Part shown: piece after piece, positions 1 to 8,769 of the stretch
Layout: every line of letters begins with the position of its first letter
How positions within the stretch are numbered: position 1 is the first letter of the stretch
From: Oscillospiraceae bacterium
GTDB lineage: Bacteria > Bacillota > Clostridia > Oscillospirales > CAG-272
DNA: 32,647 bases
Assembly (NCBI GenBank): GCA_015065065.1
Contig: SVQX01000023.1
Coordinates: 1 to 32,647, forward strand
Direction of reading: 5' to 3'
Made by a program: the position numbers and the translations under genes
The notes under the pieces: model-generated
Told to the model about the DNA's origin: nothing
The model's input: the letters and a program-made list of their open reading frames with translations, nothing else
The model's database searches: none

Positions 1-1302
1 ATCTCGTCGGATGCGGCAGATAACGTCGTGGCAATATCGGAGGATAGCGCGCTGTGGACGTCGGGGAAAAAGGAGCAGACGACGGTGGCTGTGTCATACG
101 GCCTTGACGTTATCGCCGCATCCGACGAGATGGTATTTTCGGGGCTTGTGGGGAATGAGATAACCTTTGCCCCCGACGATATCAAGAGAGCTATGAATCT
201 GTCGGATGTGAATTACATAACCGTGACAAAGCTTCCCTCTACGGAAAAGGGAGTGCTGTACGTTGGCTCTGTGGGTGCATCCGAGGGGCAGGTAATAACG
301 GCGGGAAATATGTCCCACCTTTCCTTCTCGGCAGCCGACAGCACAAAGCCGTCTGATGCTTATATGTATATATCCGTCAACGGCTCTGCATATTCCGTCA
401 AGTGTAAAATGTGCTTTTTGCCAGCTATAAACTATACACCCACCGTCAGTCTTGTGCCGGATATTACCTTGAATATCAGCACGTATCGCGACACGCCCTC
501 CTACGGCAATCTGTCCGCCTACGATCCCGAGGGCGACGTTATGACCTACGAGATAGTCAAGTACGCCACCCACGGCAGAGTCAGCCTTACGGATAAGCAC
601 ACGGGCGCATACGTCTATACTCCCGACCGCGGATATACGGGGGCTGACAGCTTTGTATACGTCGTGCGTGACGAGTACGGAAATTACAGCACCTCCACCG
701 TTGTGAATCTGGAGGTCAACACTCCGCCAAGCTCGGTAACGTATGCGGATATCAAGGATAGCGTGTATGCGTCGGCGGCTATCCGTGTAAGCGCGGCGGG
801 TATTATGAACGGCACGCAGGTGGGCAAGGATTGCTACTTCAAGCCTGAGGATGAGATAAGCCGAGTTGAGTTTTTGGTGACGGCTATGAGCGCGGCGGGC
901 ATCAGTGAGAGCGATGTTGCGCAGTATGCTTCCACCGGCTTTGCAGACGACGCAGATATCCCCGCCTCCATGCGCGGCTATGTTGCGTTGGCAAAGAAGC
1001 GCGGATATATAGGCGGAAAGAGAGTTGACGGAAACGTCAAATTTGTTCCTCACGAAAGCATCAGTCGCGCGGAGGCTTCGGTTATTCTCAGCAACATTAT
1101 CGGCTACGCCAACAAGACCACGGTGTCGGCTTTCGCAGACAGTGCTTCAATTCCGTCTTGGGCGGATAAGGCAATGACCTCGCTGTACGCGCTCGGTATA
1201 CTTGACGCACGTGACGGCGACGCAAACCCTGCGGCGAAAATCAATCGCGGCACTACTGCGGTATGGCTCGCGGCGACTATGCAGCTAATGTATAATAATT
1301 GA
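1..1302 (+). CDS. S-layer homology (SLH) surface protein, 3' part
   Basis: The reading frame is open through the first base, so the gene starts outside the window; 433 residues are visible. The N-terminal visible part is beta-rich. At about residues 150-240 lies a cadherin/VCBS-like Ig domain of the type 'YDPEGD...GAYVYTPDRGYTGADSFVYVV'. The last ~190 residues carry SLH repeats (YADIKDSVYASAAI, 'FKPEDEISRVEFL', 'GFADDADIPASMRGYVA', 'FVPHESISRAEASVIL', 'FADSASIPSWADKA'). SLH domains bind pyruvylated secondary wall polymers, so this is an exported protein held on the cell wall. It stops just before a bidirectional terminator. The ligand or substrate of the upstream part cannot be told from what is visible. 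Confidence 0.9.
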   Translation: MSSDAADNVVAISEDSALWTSGKKEQTTVAVSYGLDVIAASDEMVFSGLVGNEITFAPDDIKRAMNLSDVNYITVTKLPSTEKGVLYVGSVGASEGQVITAGNMSHLSFSAADSTKPSDAYMYISVNGSAYSVKCKMCFLPAINYTPTVSLVPDITLNISTYRDTPSYGNLSAYDPEGDVMTYEIVKYATHGRVSLTDKHTGAYVYTPDRGYTGADSFVYVVRDEYGNYSTSTVVNLEVNTPPSSVTYADIKDSVYASAAIRVSAAGIMNGTQVGKDCYFKPEDEISRVEFLVTAMSAAGISESDVAQYASTGFADDADIPASMRGYVALAKKRGYIGGKRVDGNVKFVPHESISRAEASVILSNIIGYANKTTVSAFADSASIPSWADKAMTSLYALGILDARDGDANPAAKINRGTTAVWLAATMQLMYNN

Positions 1303-1312
1303 CAATTGAAAA

Positions 1313-1337
1313 TGGGCTGAGGCATTGCCTCAGCCCA
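1313..1337. terminator. Bidirectional intrinsic terminator between SLH gene and prs
   Basis: Perfect inverted repeat TGGGCTGAGGCA / TGCCTCAGCCCA. On the plus strand it is followed by ATAAATGTTATTTTT; on the minus strand by TTTTCAATTGTC. It sits between two convergent genes and can serve both. Confidence 0.8.
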
Positions 1338-1343
1338 TAAATG

Positions 1344-2480
1344 TTATTTTTGCTTTGCGAGATCCTTGATATGCTTGTCCATAAGCACCTGAATACGGGT
1401 AGCGGGATTGAGTAGCTCGCTGATGGTATCGTCGTGGTTGAGGGTATCGATAATGTACGCAACGTATTTGCACATATTTACCTCAACGTACCAAGGCTTT
1501 GTGAACAGCTCGGGGTCGCGGTACACAAGGTTGGTGGTGAATATTTTGTCGAATACACCGTCCTCGTATGCTTTGTCGAAGCGCTCAAAGCCGTCGGTGA
1601 ACAGACCGAAGGTGGCAAAGTTGAAGATGCGCTTTGCTCCGCGTTCCTTGATCTGATTAGCAACGTCCAGGAGAGATTCGCCCGAGGAGATCATATCGTC
1701 AACGATAATAACGTCCTTGCCCTCAAGGTCCTGGCCTAGATACTCGTGCGCCTCAATGGGGTTTTTGCCGTTTACCACGATAGAGTAATTGCGGCGCTTG
1801 TAGAACATACCGATATCAAGTCCGAGAACGGAGGAGTAGTACATGCAACGCTCCATAGCGCCCTCGTCGGGGGAAATAATCATCATATGCTCTTTGTCGA
1901 TAACCACGTCGGGAACGGCGCGGATAAGAGCCTTGGTCATCTGATAGGTGGGACGCACGTTGTCAAAGCCTGACAGCGGAATAGCGTTGGAGATACGCGG
2001 GTCGTGAGCATCGAAGGTGATGAGATTAGACACGCCCATGTGTACAAGCTCCTGAAGCATTATAGCGCAGTCAAGGGATTCGCGTGAGTTCCGCTTATGC
2101 TGTCTGCCCTCGTAGAGCATAGGCATAATGACCGTTATGCGGCGAGCCTTACCGCCGATAGCCGCAATGATTCTTTTAAGGTCTGCATAGTGGTCGTCGG
2201 GGGACATGGGGACCTCCATACCGCGCATCTTGAAGGTAGCACCGTAATTAAAGATGTCGCATATAATGAATACGTCCTGTCCTCGCATGGTTTCATGGAT
2301 AAGCGCCTTACCTTCGCCCGAGCCAAAGCGGGGGCATTCCACAGAAGTGAGGAAGCTGTCACGGGAATTGAATCCGCCGTGTCTGCGCCACTCTCTGAGG
2401 TAGTAGTCCACCTGGTCCACGAAATGCTCGCATCCCTTCATACCGATAACACTAAGCTCTGCATACAATGATTGTTTCAT
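1344..2480 (-). CDS. prs: Ribose-phosphate pyrophosphokinase (PRPP synthetase), divergent long form
   Basis: Makes 5-phosphoribosyl diphosphate from ribose 5-phosphate and ATP for nucleotide, His and Trp synthesis in the cytoplasm. The PRPP-binding loop is seen as 'DVIIVDDMISSGESLLD' near residue 265. The type I phosphoribosyltransferase fold is duplicated, with 'IMPMLYEGRQHKR' matching the canonical MPYFGYARQDR segment and 'FDAHDP' matching the DLHA segment. At 378 residues it is longer than classical Prs (about 315) and diverges at most motifs, as in a known clostridial/Bacteroidetes subfamily. The ATG at 2480 is preferred over an upstream in-frame ATG because AAAGGA lies 8 nt before it. 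It follows rhaB by 77 nt on the same strand and may share its transcript. A hairpin GTGGGT-CAAT-ACCCAC (2504-2519) lies in the gap. Confidence 0.9.
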   Translation of the reverse strand: MKQSLYAELSVIGMKGCEHFVDQVDYYLREWRRHGGFNSRDSFLTSVECPRFGSGEGKALIHETMRGQDVFIICDIFNYGATFKMRGMEVPMSPDDHYADLKRIIAAIGGKARRITVIMPMLYEGRQHKRNSRESLDCAIMLQELVHMGVSNLITFDAHDPRISNAIPLSGFDNVRPTYQMTKALIRAVPDVVIDKEHMMIISPDEGAMERCMYYSSVLGLDIGMFYKRRNYSIVVNGKNPIEAHEYLGQDLEGKDVIIVDDMISSGESLLDVANQIKERGAKRIFNFATFGLFTDGFERFDKAYEDGVFDKIFTTNLVYRDPELFTKPWYVEVNMCKYVAYIIDTLNHDDTISELLNPATRIQVLMDKHIKDLAKQK

Positions 2481-2557
2481 ACATATTCCTTTCTTTTGAG
2501 AAGGTGGGTCAATACCCACTGGTCTTGCAATTTGTGATATTAACTAACAGATAGGAT

Positions 2558-4030
2558 TTATACGAGCTTGCAGAATCTGCCAAAGGCTTCATCCCAAGGC
2601 GCTCTGTCTGCGGTGGGCTCGTAATATTTCATCTCAAAGGAATTGCGGACGACCTCTCTCGCCTCGGAAAGTCCCTTTATCTCGCCAACAGCCATAGCCT
2701 GCATCAACAGGTTACCGATTGCCGTAGCCTCCTCGGGACCTGCGCTGACGGGCAAGCCGCAAGCGTCTGCGGTCATCTGGGAGAGGAACTTATCCTTCGT
2801 GCCGCCGCCGACTACGTTGATCATAGTAGCGGGCTTCTGGCGGAGAGTCTGTATGTTTTCAACCGTGTGTCTGTACTTGAGAGCCAAAGATTCGTAGATG
2901 CAGCGGACGACCTCGCCAACCGTTTCGGGTACGGGCTGACCTGTTCTGCGGCAAAACTCGCGAATCTTTTCGGGCATGTTGCCGGGGGTGTTGAAGCTTG
3001 CGTCGTCGGGGTTGATGAGGGAGCGGAAGGGAGCTGCCTCCTTTGCCCAAGCCTCCATCTGCGCGAAGCTGTAATCCTTGCCCTCGCGTTTCCACTGACG
3101 TCTGGATTCCTGAATGATCCAAAGTCCCATGATGTTCTTGAGAAATCTGATCTTGCCGGCGGCACCGCCCTCGTTTGTGAAGTTCGCGATGCGGGTGTCG
3201 TCATTGATGAGGGGCTGATCCAGCTCCATACCCATCAGTGACCAAGTGCCTGAGCTGATGTAGATGAAATCCTCCGCCTTCGCGGGAACTGCGATCACCG
3301 CGCTCGCGGTGTCATGAGAAGCAACAGTGTAAACGTTTATGTTGTTTTTGCCCACCTCCTCGTTGATCTGGGGAAGCAGTCCGCCGAGATTTGTACCCGG
3401 CTGAACGAGGGGCGCGAACAGAGAGGACTTGATACCAAGCTTGTCCGTCAGATCGAAGGCAAAGGTGCGAGCCCTTGCGTCAAGCAGCATGCCCGTGGAG
3501 GCTATGGTGTACTCAGTGTTCATTTGGCCCGTGAGGAAGTAGTTGAGCAGGTCGGGAGTAAAGAGCATTTTGTCTGCGTATTCAAGCAGCTCCTTATTAT
3601 CTCTTACCTCAACCGCAAGCTGATTGAGCGTGTTGAAGTCGATAGCCTGAATTCCCGTTTTTTCGTAGATCTCCTTTGCGGAAAGGAACTTTTCTACGTA
3701 CTCGCTTACGTTTACCGTGCGCGTGTCACGGTAGTGAGTGGGATTTGCGAGCAGTCTGCCGTTTTTGTCGATAAGACCGTAGTCAACGCCCCAGGTGTCG
3801 ATACCCATGGAGGTTACGTTATCGCCGTCGATAACGGTTTTGGTGATGGAATTCTTGATCTCAAAGAATATTCTGAGGATGTCCCACGTAAATCTTCCGT
3901 TTACGAATACGGGGTCGTTTGAGAAGCGATGATTTTCGCGAAGCTCCAGCTTGCTGCCGTCAAAGGAGCCGACAATGCCGCGTCCGCTGGATGCGCCAAG
4001 GTCGATAGCAAGCATTTTCAAATCTGCCAT
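2558..4030 (-). CDS. rhaB: Rhamnulokinase
   Basis: FGGY-family sugar kinase that phosphorylates L-rhamnulose to L-rhamnulose 1-phosphate. The N-terminus 'LAIDLGASSGRGIVGSFDG' is the phosphate-1 motif typical of RhaB. The segment 'SMGIDTWGVDYGLID' is the FGGY substrate/catalytic region with the conserved Asp, 'SHDTASAV' and 'YISSGTWSLMG' follow, and 'NVVGGGTKDKFLSQMTADA' is the C-terminal FGGY signature. The length of 490 residues fits the family. The start has CGGAGGG 5 nt upstream. The partner gene rhaA (rhamnose isomerase) is not adjacent but begins at the right edge of the window on the other strand, so the pathway genes are split here. Confidence 0.93.
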   Translation of the reverse strand: MADLKMLAIDLGASSGRGIVGSFDGSKLELRENHRFSNDPVFVNGRFTWDILRIFFEIKNSITKTVIDGDNVTSMGIDTWGVDYGLIDKNGRLLANPTHYRDTRTVNVSEYVEKFLSAKEIYEKTGIQAIDFNTLNQLAVEVRDNKELLEYADKMLFTPDLLNYFLTGQMNTEYTIASTGMLLDARARTFAFDLTDKLGIKSSLFAPLVQPGTNLGGLLPQINEEVGKNNINVYTVASHDTASAVIAVPAKAEDFIYISSGTWSLMGMELDQPLINDDTRIANFTNEGGAAGKIRFLKNIMGLWIIQESRRQWKREGKDYSFAQMEAWAKEAAPFRSLINPDDASFNTPGNMPEKIREFCRRTGQPVPETVGEVVRCIYESLALKYRHTVENIQTLRQKPATMINVVGGGTKDKFLSQMTADACGLPVSAGPEEATAIGNLLMQAMAVGEIKGLSEAREVVRNSFEMKYYEPTADRAPWDEAFGRFCKLV

Positions 4031-4056
4031 AATGCCCTCCGAATTAATATATTGAT

Positions 4057-4080
4057 GCGTGAGCGCACACGCGCACGCAA
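4057..4080. promoter_or_regulatory. Inverted repeat in the rhaB leader, possible operator
   Basis: TGCGTG and CACGCA form an interrupted palindrome 12 nt apart, within an alternating GC/GT stretch, between the rhaB start and an AT-rich region with a TATAAT-like box on the minus strand (4093-4098). It could bind a rhamnose-responsive regulator; this is inference from position only. Confidence 0.3.
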
Positions 4081-4487
4081 TTAGTAGTTATATTATAGCA
4101 TACTTCAAAAATCAATGTATGAATTTTCTGTTAAATACGATTTGGATTTTTGTAGAATATTTACCGCGAAATTTGAGTATTTTATGCAAAAAATAATGTT
4201 TTTGGTAAAAAGCACGAGTGACGAGCCGCCGGTGTTGAGTGGTATTGCTACGCAGTGAAATCCGCCTGCGGCGCATGATGTGGGGATTGCCCAAATGCGG
4301 GCGAGGCGATTTAAAATTGAAAATGGACAATTGAAAATTATCGTTGCTTTTCGCCAAGGCGAAAAGCTTCTTTCTCAATTTAATAACCGAGTGTGTAAGG
4401 GACCCACGGGGGTTACAGAGATGGCTCTTGTTGTAACCATCTAAAAAAATCTCAACAAGAAATTATTCGGGGAAGTTCTTTGGGGTC

Positions 4488-4534
4488 AAGCCCTTTCTTT
4501 CAAGAAAGGGCTTGCGGGGTTGGGGCAGAGCCCC
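4488..4534. repeat. REP-like double hairpin downstream of dpaB
   Basis: A perfect 12-bp inverted repeat AAGCCCTTTCTT / AAGAAAGGGCTT (4488-4513) is followed by GGGGC-AGA-GCCCC (4522-4534). This pattern of a pyrimidine-rich hairpin followed by a G-rich hairpin resembles repeats dispersed in many Clostridia. It could also end transcription of dpaAB. Only one copy is present in this window, so the repeat status is inference. Confidence 0.45.
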
Positions 4535-4552
4535 ATATTTATATTACGCCCC

Positions 4553-5116
4553 TTATTCCAAAAACAGAGGGCGGGGCTGCTTGCCGAGCAGGGCGGATGA
4601 GAGGGTAGCGGAGACTTTGCCGAAATCGGCAACAAGGGAGTGGGGCTTGGATACGGGATCGTCCTGCTTCATTGGGGTGAAATAGATGTTTTTGCGTTTG
4701 AGAAGGGCGGCGATATTTTCGAGATTGGCGGAGAGCGCGTCGTTGCTGGCAAGGGCGATGATAAGCGGACGATCACAGCGCAGATGCGCCTTTGCCGCCA
4801 TGCAAACAGCGGTGTCCGTCATACCCGACGCAAGCTTTGAAAGTGTGTTGCCCGTGCATGGGCAGATCACAAGCGCATCAAGGGAAATTTTAGGTCCGAG
4901 AGGCTCTGCGCCGACGATAGTATGAATTATATCGCGACCGCAAAGCGCTGATATTTTGCTTTTCCAAGCATCAGCAGCTCCGAAGCGCGTGTCGGTGGAG
5001 TATGCCGTCTCGCTCATGATGGGAAGAACGTCCATTCCCGCGCCCACAAGCTCAGACAGCACATTCACTGACCGCTCAAACGAGCAAAAAGAGCCGCAAA
5101 AAGCAAATCCGATCAT
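4553..5116 (-). CDS. dpaB: Dipicolinate synthase subunit B
   Basis: Flavoprotein-fold subunit of dipicolinate synthase (SpoVFB), which with DpaA oxidises the DapA product to dipicolinic acid in the mother cell of sporulating bacteria. Seen: an N-terminal 'IGFAFCGSFCSF', the 'DALVICPCTGNTLSKLASGMTDTAVCMAAKAH' region split around residues 85-115 with the PxTxNT-like flavoprotein loop, and 'IALASNDALSANLENIAALL' later on. The 187-residue length matches the family. Its ATG overlaps the stop of dpaA by 4 nt (ATGA), so the two are translationally coupled. Unlike many Clostridium species that lack DpaAB and use an EtfA protein, this genome has the Bacillus-type enzyme. Confidence 0.93.
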   Translation of the reverse strand: MIGFAFCGSFCSFERSVNVLSELVGAGMDVLPIMSETAYSTDTRFGAADAWKSKISALCGRDIIHTIVGAEPLGPKISLDALVICPCTGNTLSKLASGMTDTAVCMAAKAHLRCDRPLIIALASNDALSANLENIAALLKRKNIYFTPMKQDDPVSKPHSLVADFGKVSATLSSALLGKQPRPLFLE

Positions 5117-6063
5117 ACGCCGTCACCTCCCGATGTCAAGCTGCCAAGCGTGGAAATCACCACGTCGGCTATCATCTCGCCTGCAGTAACGGGCGCGTAT
5201 TTTCCGGGAATGGAGGACGCCCATATCGCCCGCGCCGCCGAGCGCCTGACATCAGCCGCGTCGATGCCGAAGGGGGAGGACGCAAGCTCGATATACAGCG
5301 TGTCAGCGGTAAACAGAGCAACGGCGTCGGGCGGGATTATCCTCGCGGGAACGGTGTTGAAGATAATATCGTAGCCGTGGGAAAGTGTTTTTGCGCTTTC
5401 GGGAGTGAGAGGGGCGGCGGACGCGCCGTGAAGCCGAGCCAGAGTCCGCGACTCCTCGCGGCGGGCAAAGACGGTCACAAAAGCGCCGAAGGACTCGCAC
5501 AAGCGGCAAAGTCGCTCGGCTATCCGTCCGTATCCGAGGATCGCTATGTTCCTGCCGTAGACGGTCTTGTCGGTAGCCTCCATGGCGTACATCAGTGCGC
5601 CCTCCGCTGTTGCATGAGCGTTGACAAGAGCCAACGACTCGCAATCAAGATAATCAAAGGTAAATATGCCTTCTGCCTCAAGTGCATTTTTGAAGTCAGC
5701 CGTCAGCTTTCCTCCGAATACGCGGGCGGTAGGCTTCATTAACCCGCGCCCGATTATTTCGTCAAGCTTTATTCCGCCACCGCCGTCATATGGGCAGAAA
5801 ACATGAACGCCGTCGCGGGTGAGCGGCAGGGGAAAAAGTATTACGTCAGCATTTTCGAGCGCATCGACTGCAGAGGAGCATAGCCGCGCGCCCTTGGGGT
5901 ATTTTTCAGCCTCGGAAAAGCCGCAAAGCGTCACGCTGTATCCGCGGCGGATAAATTTCTCTGCCGCGGCAAGGGCGCGACCGTCGCCTCCGAAAACGGT
6001 TATATTTTTTGCCGAAACGGCGGAATTACCGTTGTCGGCGTTTGATTTTTTGTCACAGTTCAT
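5113..6063 (-). CDS. dpaA: Dipicolinate synthase subunit A
   Basis: NAD(P)-binding Rossmann subunit of dipicolinate synthase (SpoVFA). Seen: an N-terminal dinucleotide-like motif 'ITVFGGDGRALAAAEKF', a central 'GRNIAILGYGRIAERLCRL' NAD(P)-binding GxGxxA motif near residues 150-170, and 'FNTVPARII' downstream. The ATG at 6063 is preferred over an upstream in-frame ATG at 6123: GGAGG stands 4 nt before it, and the upstream codon lies at about the expected transcription start of the SigK-like promoter. The 316-residue product is close to the usual ~300. First gene of a two-gene operon with dpaB, no other gene in between. Confidence 0.93.
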   Translation of the reverse strand: MNCDKKSNADNGNSAVSAKNITVFGGDGRALAAAEKFIRRGYSVTLCGFSEAEKYPKGARLCSSAVDALENADVILFPLPLTRDGVHVFCPYDGGGGIKLDEIIGRGLMKPTARVFGGKLTADFKNALEAEGIFTFDYLDCESLALVNAHATAEGALMYAMEATDKTVYGRNIAILGYGRIAERLCRLCESFGAFVTVFARREESRTLARLHGASAAPLTPESAKTLSHGYDIIFNTVPARIIPPDAVALFTADTLYIELASSPFGIDAADVRRSAARAIWASSIPGKYAPVTAGEMIADVVISTLGSLTSGGDGV

Positions 6064-6127
6064 ATAGCCTCCATTTCCGCCGCAGTGGGCGATTACGGTG
6101 AGGGACAGGAAACACCTATCCACACTA

Positions 6128-6156
6128 TATACTATGCAAAAAATGGCGAAAAAGTG
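6128..6156 (-). promoter_or_regulatory. SigK-type (mother-cell) promoter for dpaA-dpaB
   Basis: Read on the minus strand there is a -35 element CAC (6156-6154) and a -10 element CATAGTATA (6136-6128), which fits the SigK consensus AC / CATAnnnTA, with 17 nt between the AC and the -10. The start would fall roughly 60 nt before the dpaA ATG. SigK control of dpaAB (spoVF) is established in Bacillus subtilis; the match here is by eye. Confidence 0.65.
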
Positions 6157-6170
6157 AGATAAATACTCCG

Positions 6171-8597
6171 CTACTTGCCACCCCCCAGCTGCATTTTTAT
6201 CCTTGCATCACCTACTGTCATTTCTGCCGAGCGCGCACCGCCCGACACACGTGCAAAAGCTGCTACCTCCTCCGAGGCGAATATCAAGCGCCTTACAGAG
6301 CTGCCTTCAATGGAATACGGAGTTTTCAAATTCGGACCGTGCCGCCCGAGTATCAGCGTGTCGGCGTCCGACAGCTCCGCACTTACAAGAGATACAAATT
6401 CGCCGTCACATTCAAACGCTGCAGGGGAGAGATAAACGCAACTGTCATCCGCGGCGGTAAAAGACATAAGAAAGATAGGCTGTACCGAGCGGTCTATGCC
6501 GTCGCGGTAAAGGTGCAACGAGGCGGAATTAAAGAGGGTAAGCTCCTCGCCGTAAGAATATATCCGCACTTCGACGGGAGGTTGTGCCTGCTCAGCCTTT
6601 TCAATACAGGAGAGCATGGTGTAATAATCCTTTTCATTGGTCGGCTCGGGAAGCCACAGACGGCGGACAGTGTTTTGTGCAAAGGTTTTATATAAGGTAC
6701 CGGGTGTGCGGTTGTGATAATCCGTTATCATGATTGCGGATATTTCCACGGCACCGCTTTCCTTTGCGGTGCGGATTGCAAGATTGAGTGACGAGCTACC
6801 GCCGTTTGACATCTCGCAGACCACAGCACCCTTGCCGTTTTGGAATACCGTATACTCGGATTGTGACGTCGGGGATATAAAGGTGACGTCAAGCTCGTCG
6901 CGTTCAAGATAAGCTTTTAAGGCGAGCGCCGATGAAACGGTGAAAATCCCACTCAAAAGTACCGCCACCATGCGAAGTGCGTATTTACTTTTTCGCCGTT
7001 TTCTGCCCGTTTTGAATATAGGGAGCGGAGCTAACGCAAGTATCAGCGTCAGTGCGGACAGCGGAAGCACGAACGGCTCGCAAAGTGATATCAGATGAAT
7101 GGCGGAGGATGCGGAAAAATACTCCGCTATGCCTGCCATGGTATCTCCCGCGACCCGGATAGCGGCGGCAAGCATAAGACTTACGGGTGTTGAATAAAAT
7201 ACCAATGAAAGAAACGCCGCGAATATTATAAATCCCGCAAACGGAGTCAAAATAAGAGTGGTCAGCGGAGAGAGCAGGCTGAAGCTGCCTCCGCCCGCCG
7301 ATACCGCCCACAGCGTAAAGGTTGACGCGATGACTCCGACGGCAAGTCCCGACAGCAGATTAACGATGCCGACGAGCAACCGTCGCCGTACACGTCTGAA
7401 AAAGGTCTTTTTGACGCGCCGCTTCTCCTCAAGCAGGCGGCTCAGCATATCGCTGACCTTGGCATGCACCGTCACAATGCCGAGTGTGGCGAAAAAGGAC
7501 ATCCAAAATCCAAGATCGGCGACCGAGGCGGGTGACACTGCGAGTATCAATACACCCGCACAGCCGAGCGCGGTGACGGGATCGGCATCCTCCGAAAGTC
7601 CAACGGCAACGTAGGCGAACAGCATCATCACGACAGCACGGACGGCGGAGGGCAAGAAGCCTATCAGCGCAAGATAAAACAAAGCCGCAAGTCCGAGCAG
7701 AGGCATTCGCACTCGCTTAGGAATGAAAAATATCCGCAAAAGGAAATCGAGTATTCCGAAAAGCACCGTGACGTGCAGACCGCTGAGCGCCAGCAGGTGA
7801 GCTACGCCCGTATTTGAGAAATCGCGACTGATCTCGTCCCTTAAATGACTCCTGTCGCCAAGCAGAAGTGCCGCCGCAATTCCGCCTCCGTCGCCGCCGC
7901 TGATGCACAGCCTCTGCGAAAGAGAGGCGCGAAAGCATAGCAATCGGGTGGAAATACCGTCTGCCTGCTCAAAAATAGCCACCGACTCGTCGGAATATGA
8001 TGTAAACGCTATTGAAAAGCCTTGAGCGATAAGCGTCGCTTCGTCATAGACCGATGTGGAATAGTCGGATAGGGAAGTGGGAATAACGGCGGCGGTGAAC
8101 ACGTCACCTACCTGCAAGTCAGCGGCATAGGTGCAGTCAAGTATTGCGCGCGTGTTGCCAAGCCGGTCGTATCCTTCAATGCTGTCAAGCGCTATCCCGT
8201 ATGATGACATATTGGAGGACGAATATCTGCGCTCAAGCACCTGCGCGCGTATAAGCTGCTCGTTCTCTGTCGGTATGTCGGAGTATTTTGCGTATTGTAC
8301 GTCGAAAAACACGTATGATTGAAAAACCGAAACGGCAGCAAGGAGAAAGCAAAACGCCGCCGTTAACAGGTGCGTTCTTCTCATACGGTTTCGTTTGCTT
8401 CTTTTTAGAAAAATAAAAGCAGCGAGCGCCAGTGCAAAGAGCGCAAGCAGCAGAGGAATGATTATAAGCTTTGCGACGGAATTTATAAAAAACGAAACGG
8501 CAGCGGCTATCATAAACGAAGTGCAAGCGATGAACATCCGCCTGCCCGAGAATATACTTCTTGATAAGCCGAGTCGAATTTTGGTGTCCTTTTTCAT
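6171..8597 (-). CDS. comEC: ComEC/Rec2-family DNA uptake channel with degenerate beta-lactamase domain
   Basis: Membrane channel that carries single-stranded DNA across the cytoplasmic membrane during competence. From the N-terminus: two membrane segments with a basic loop (1-75), an OB-like domain (about 85-215), then the competence domain with the signature 'GVAHLLALSGLHVTVLFGIL' near residue 265, preceded by 'GDRSHLRDEISRDF', and many membrane helices to about residue 550. The C-terminal ~250 residues correspond to the metallo-beta-lactamase-like domain, but the HxHxDH zinc motif is absent: the matching place reads 'IMITDYHNRTPG'. Two adjacent ATGs (8600, 8597) follow GGGGGCT; the further upstream in-frame ATG at 8609 overlaps that site and is less likely. 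No other com genes are in the window. Confidence 0.85.
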   Translation of the reverse strand: MKKDTKIRLGLSRSIFSGRRMFIACTSFMIAAAVSFFINSVAKLIIIPLLLALFALALAAFIFLKRSKRNRMRRTHLLTAAFCFLLAAVSVFQSYVFFDVQYAKYSDIPTENEQLIRAQVLERRYSSSNMSSYGIALDSIEGYDRLGNTRAILDCTYAADLQVGDVFTAAVIPTSLSDYSTSVYDEATLIAQGFSIAFTSYSDESVAIFEQADGISTRLLCFRASLSQRLCISGGDGGGIAAALLLGDRSHLRDEISRDFSNTGVAHLLALSGLHVTVLFGILDFLLRIFFIPKRVRMPLLGLAALFYLALIGFLPSAVRAVVMMLFAYVAVGLSEDADPVTALGCAGVLILAVSPASVADLGFWMSFFATLGIVTVHAKVSDMLSRLLEEKRRVKKTFFRRVRRRLLVGIVNLLSGLAVGVIASTFTLWAVSAGGGSFSLLSPLTTLILTPFAGFIIFAAFLSLVFYSTPVSLMLAAAIRVAGDTMAGIAEYFSASSAIHLISLCEPFVLPLSALTLILALAPLPIFKTGRKRRKSKYALRMVAVLLSGIFTVSSALALKAYLERDELDVTFISPTSQSEYTVFQNGKGAVVCEMSNGGSSSLNLAIRTAKESGAVEISAIMITDYHNRTPGTLYKTFAQNTVRRLWLPEPTNEKDYYTMLSCIEKAEQAQPPVEVRIYSYGEELTLFNSASLHLYRDGIDRSVQPIFLMSFTAADDSCVYLSPAAFECDGEFVSLVSAELSDADTLILGRHGPNLKTPYSIEGSSVRRLIFASEEVAAFARVSGGARSAEMTVGDARIKMQLGGGK

Positions 8598-8672
8598 CAT
8601 AGCCCCCATAATTTTTATATCGGTATTTTACACTATTTGAGCAGATATGTCAATAAAACCTAAAAAATTATC

Positions 8673-8701
8673 TTGACAAATCGCGAAAGATGGGGTATAA
8701 T
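8673..8701 (+). promoter_or_regulatory. Consensus SigA promoter for the acyl carrier protein gene
   Basis: TTGACA, 17-nt spacer, TATAAT: a perfect housekeeping promoter. The leader it produces contains two hairpins, TTGAGA-gggaca-TCTCAA (8717-8734) and GCCC-ACAC-GGGC (8744-8755), the second ending 5 nt before the GGAG ribosome site. Confidence 0.85.
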
Positions 8702-8769
8702 AGATTTGTTATATGCTTGAGAGGGACATCTCAAATACATTTTGCCCACACGGGCGGAACGGAGAATAT

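Larger units (their letters stand above)
4031..4552. other. Gene-free interval between rhaB and dpaB
   Basis: About 520 bases without a convincing gene. From the right it holds the rhaB leader, an AT-rich patch, a short 'aattgaaaatgg/caattgaaaat' tandem similar to sequence at 1298-1315, a weak hairpin GGTTACA...TGTAACC near 4410-4440, and the hairpin-rich repeat at 4488-4534. The ORFs here have no start signals or recognisable product. Confidence 0.6.

Noticed and set aside
94-1053. Minus-strand 319-codon frame opposite the SLH gene
   Set aside because: It mirrors the codon bias of the real gene, has no recognisable domain and no ribosome site; the plus-strand frame has clear SLH motifs.
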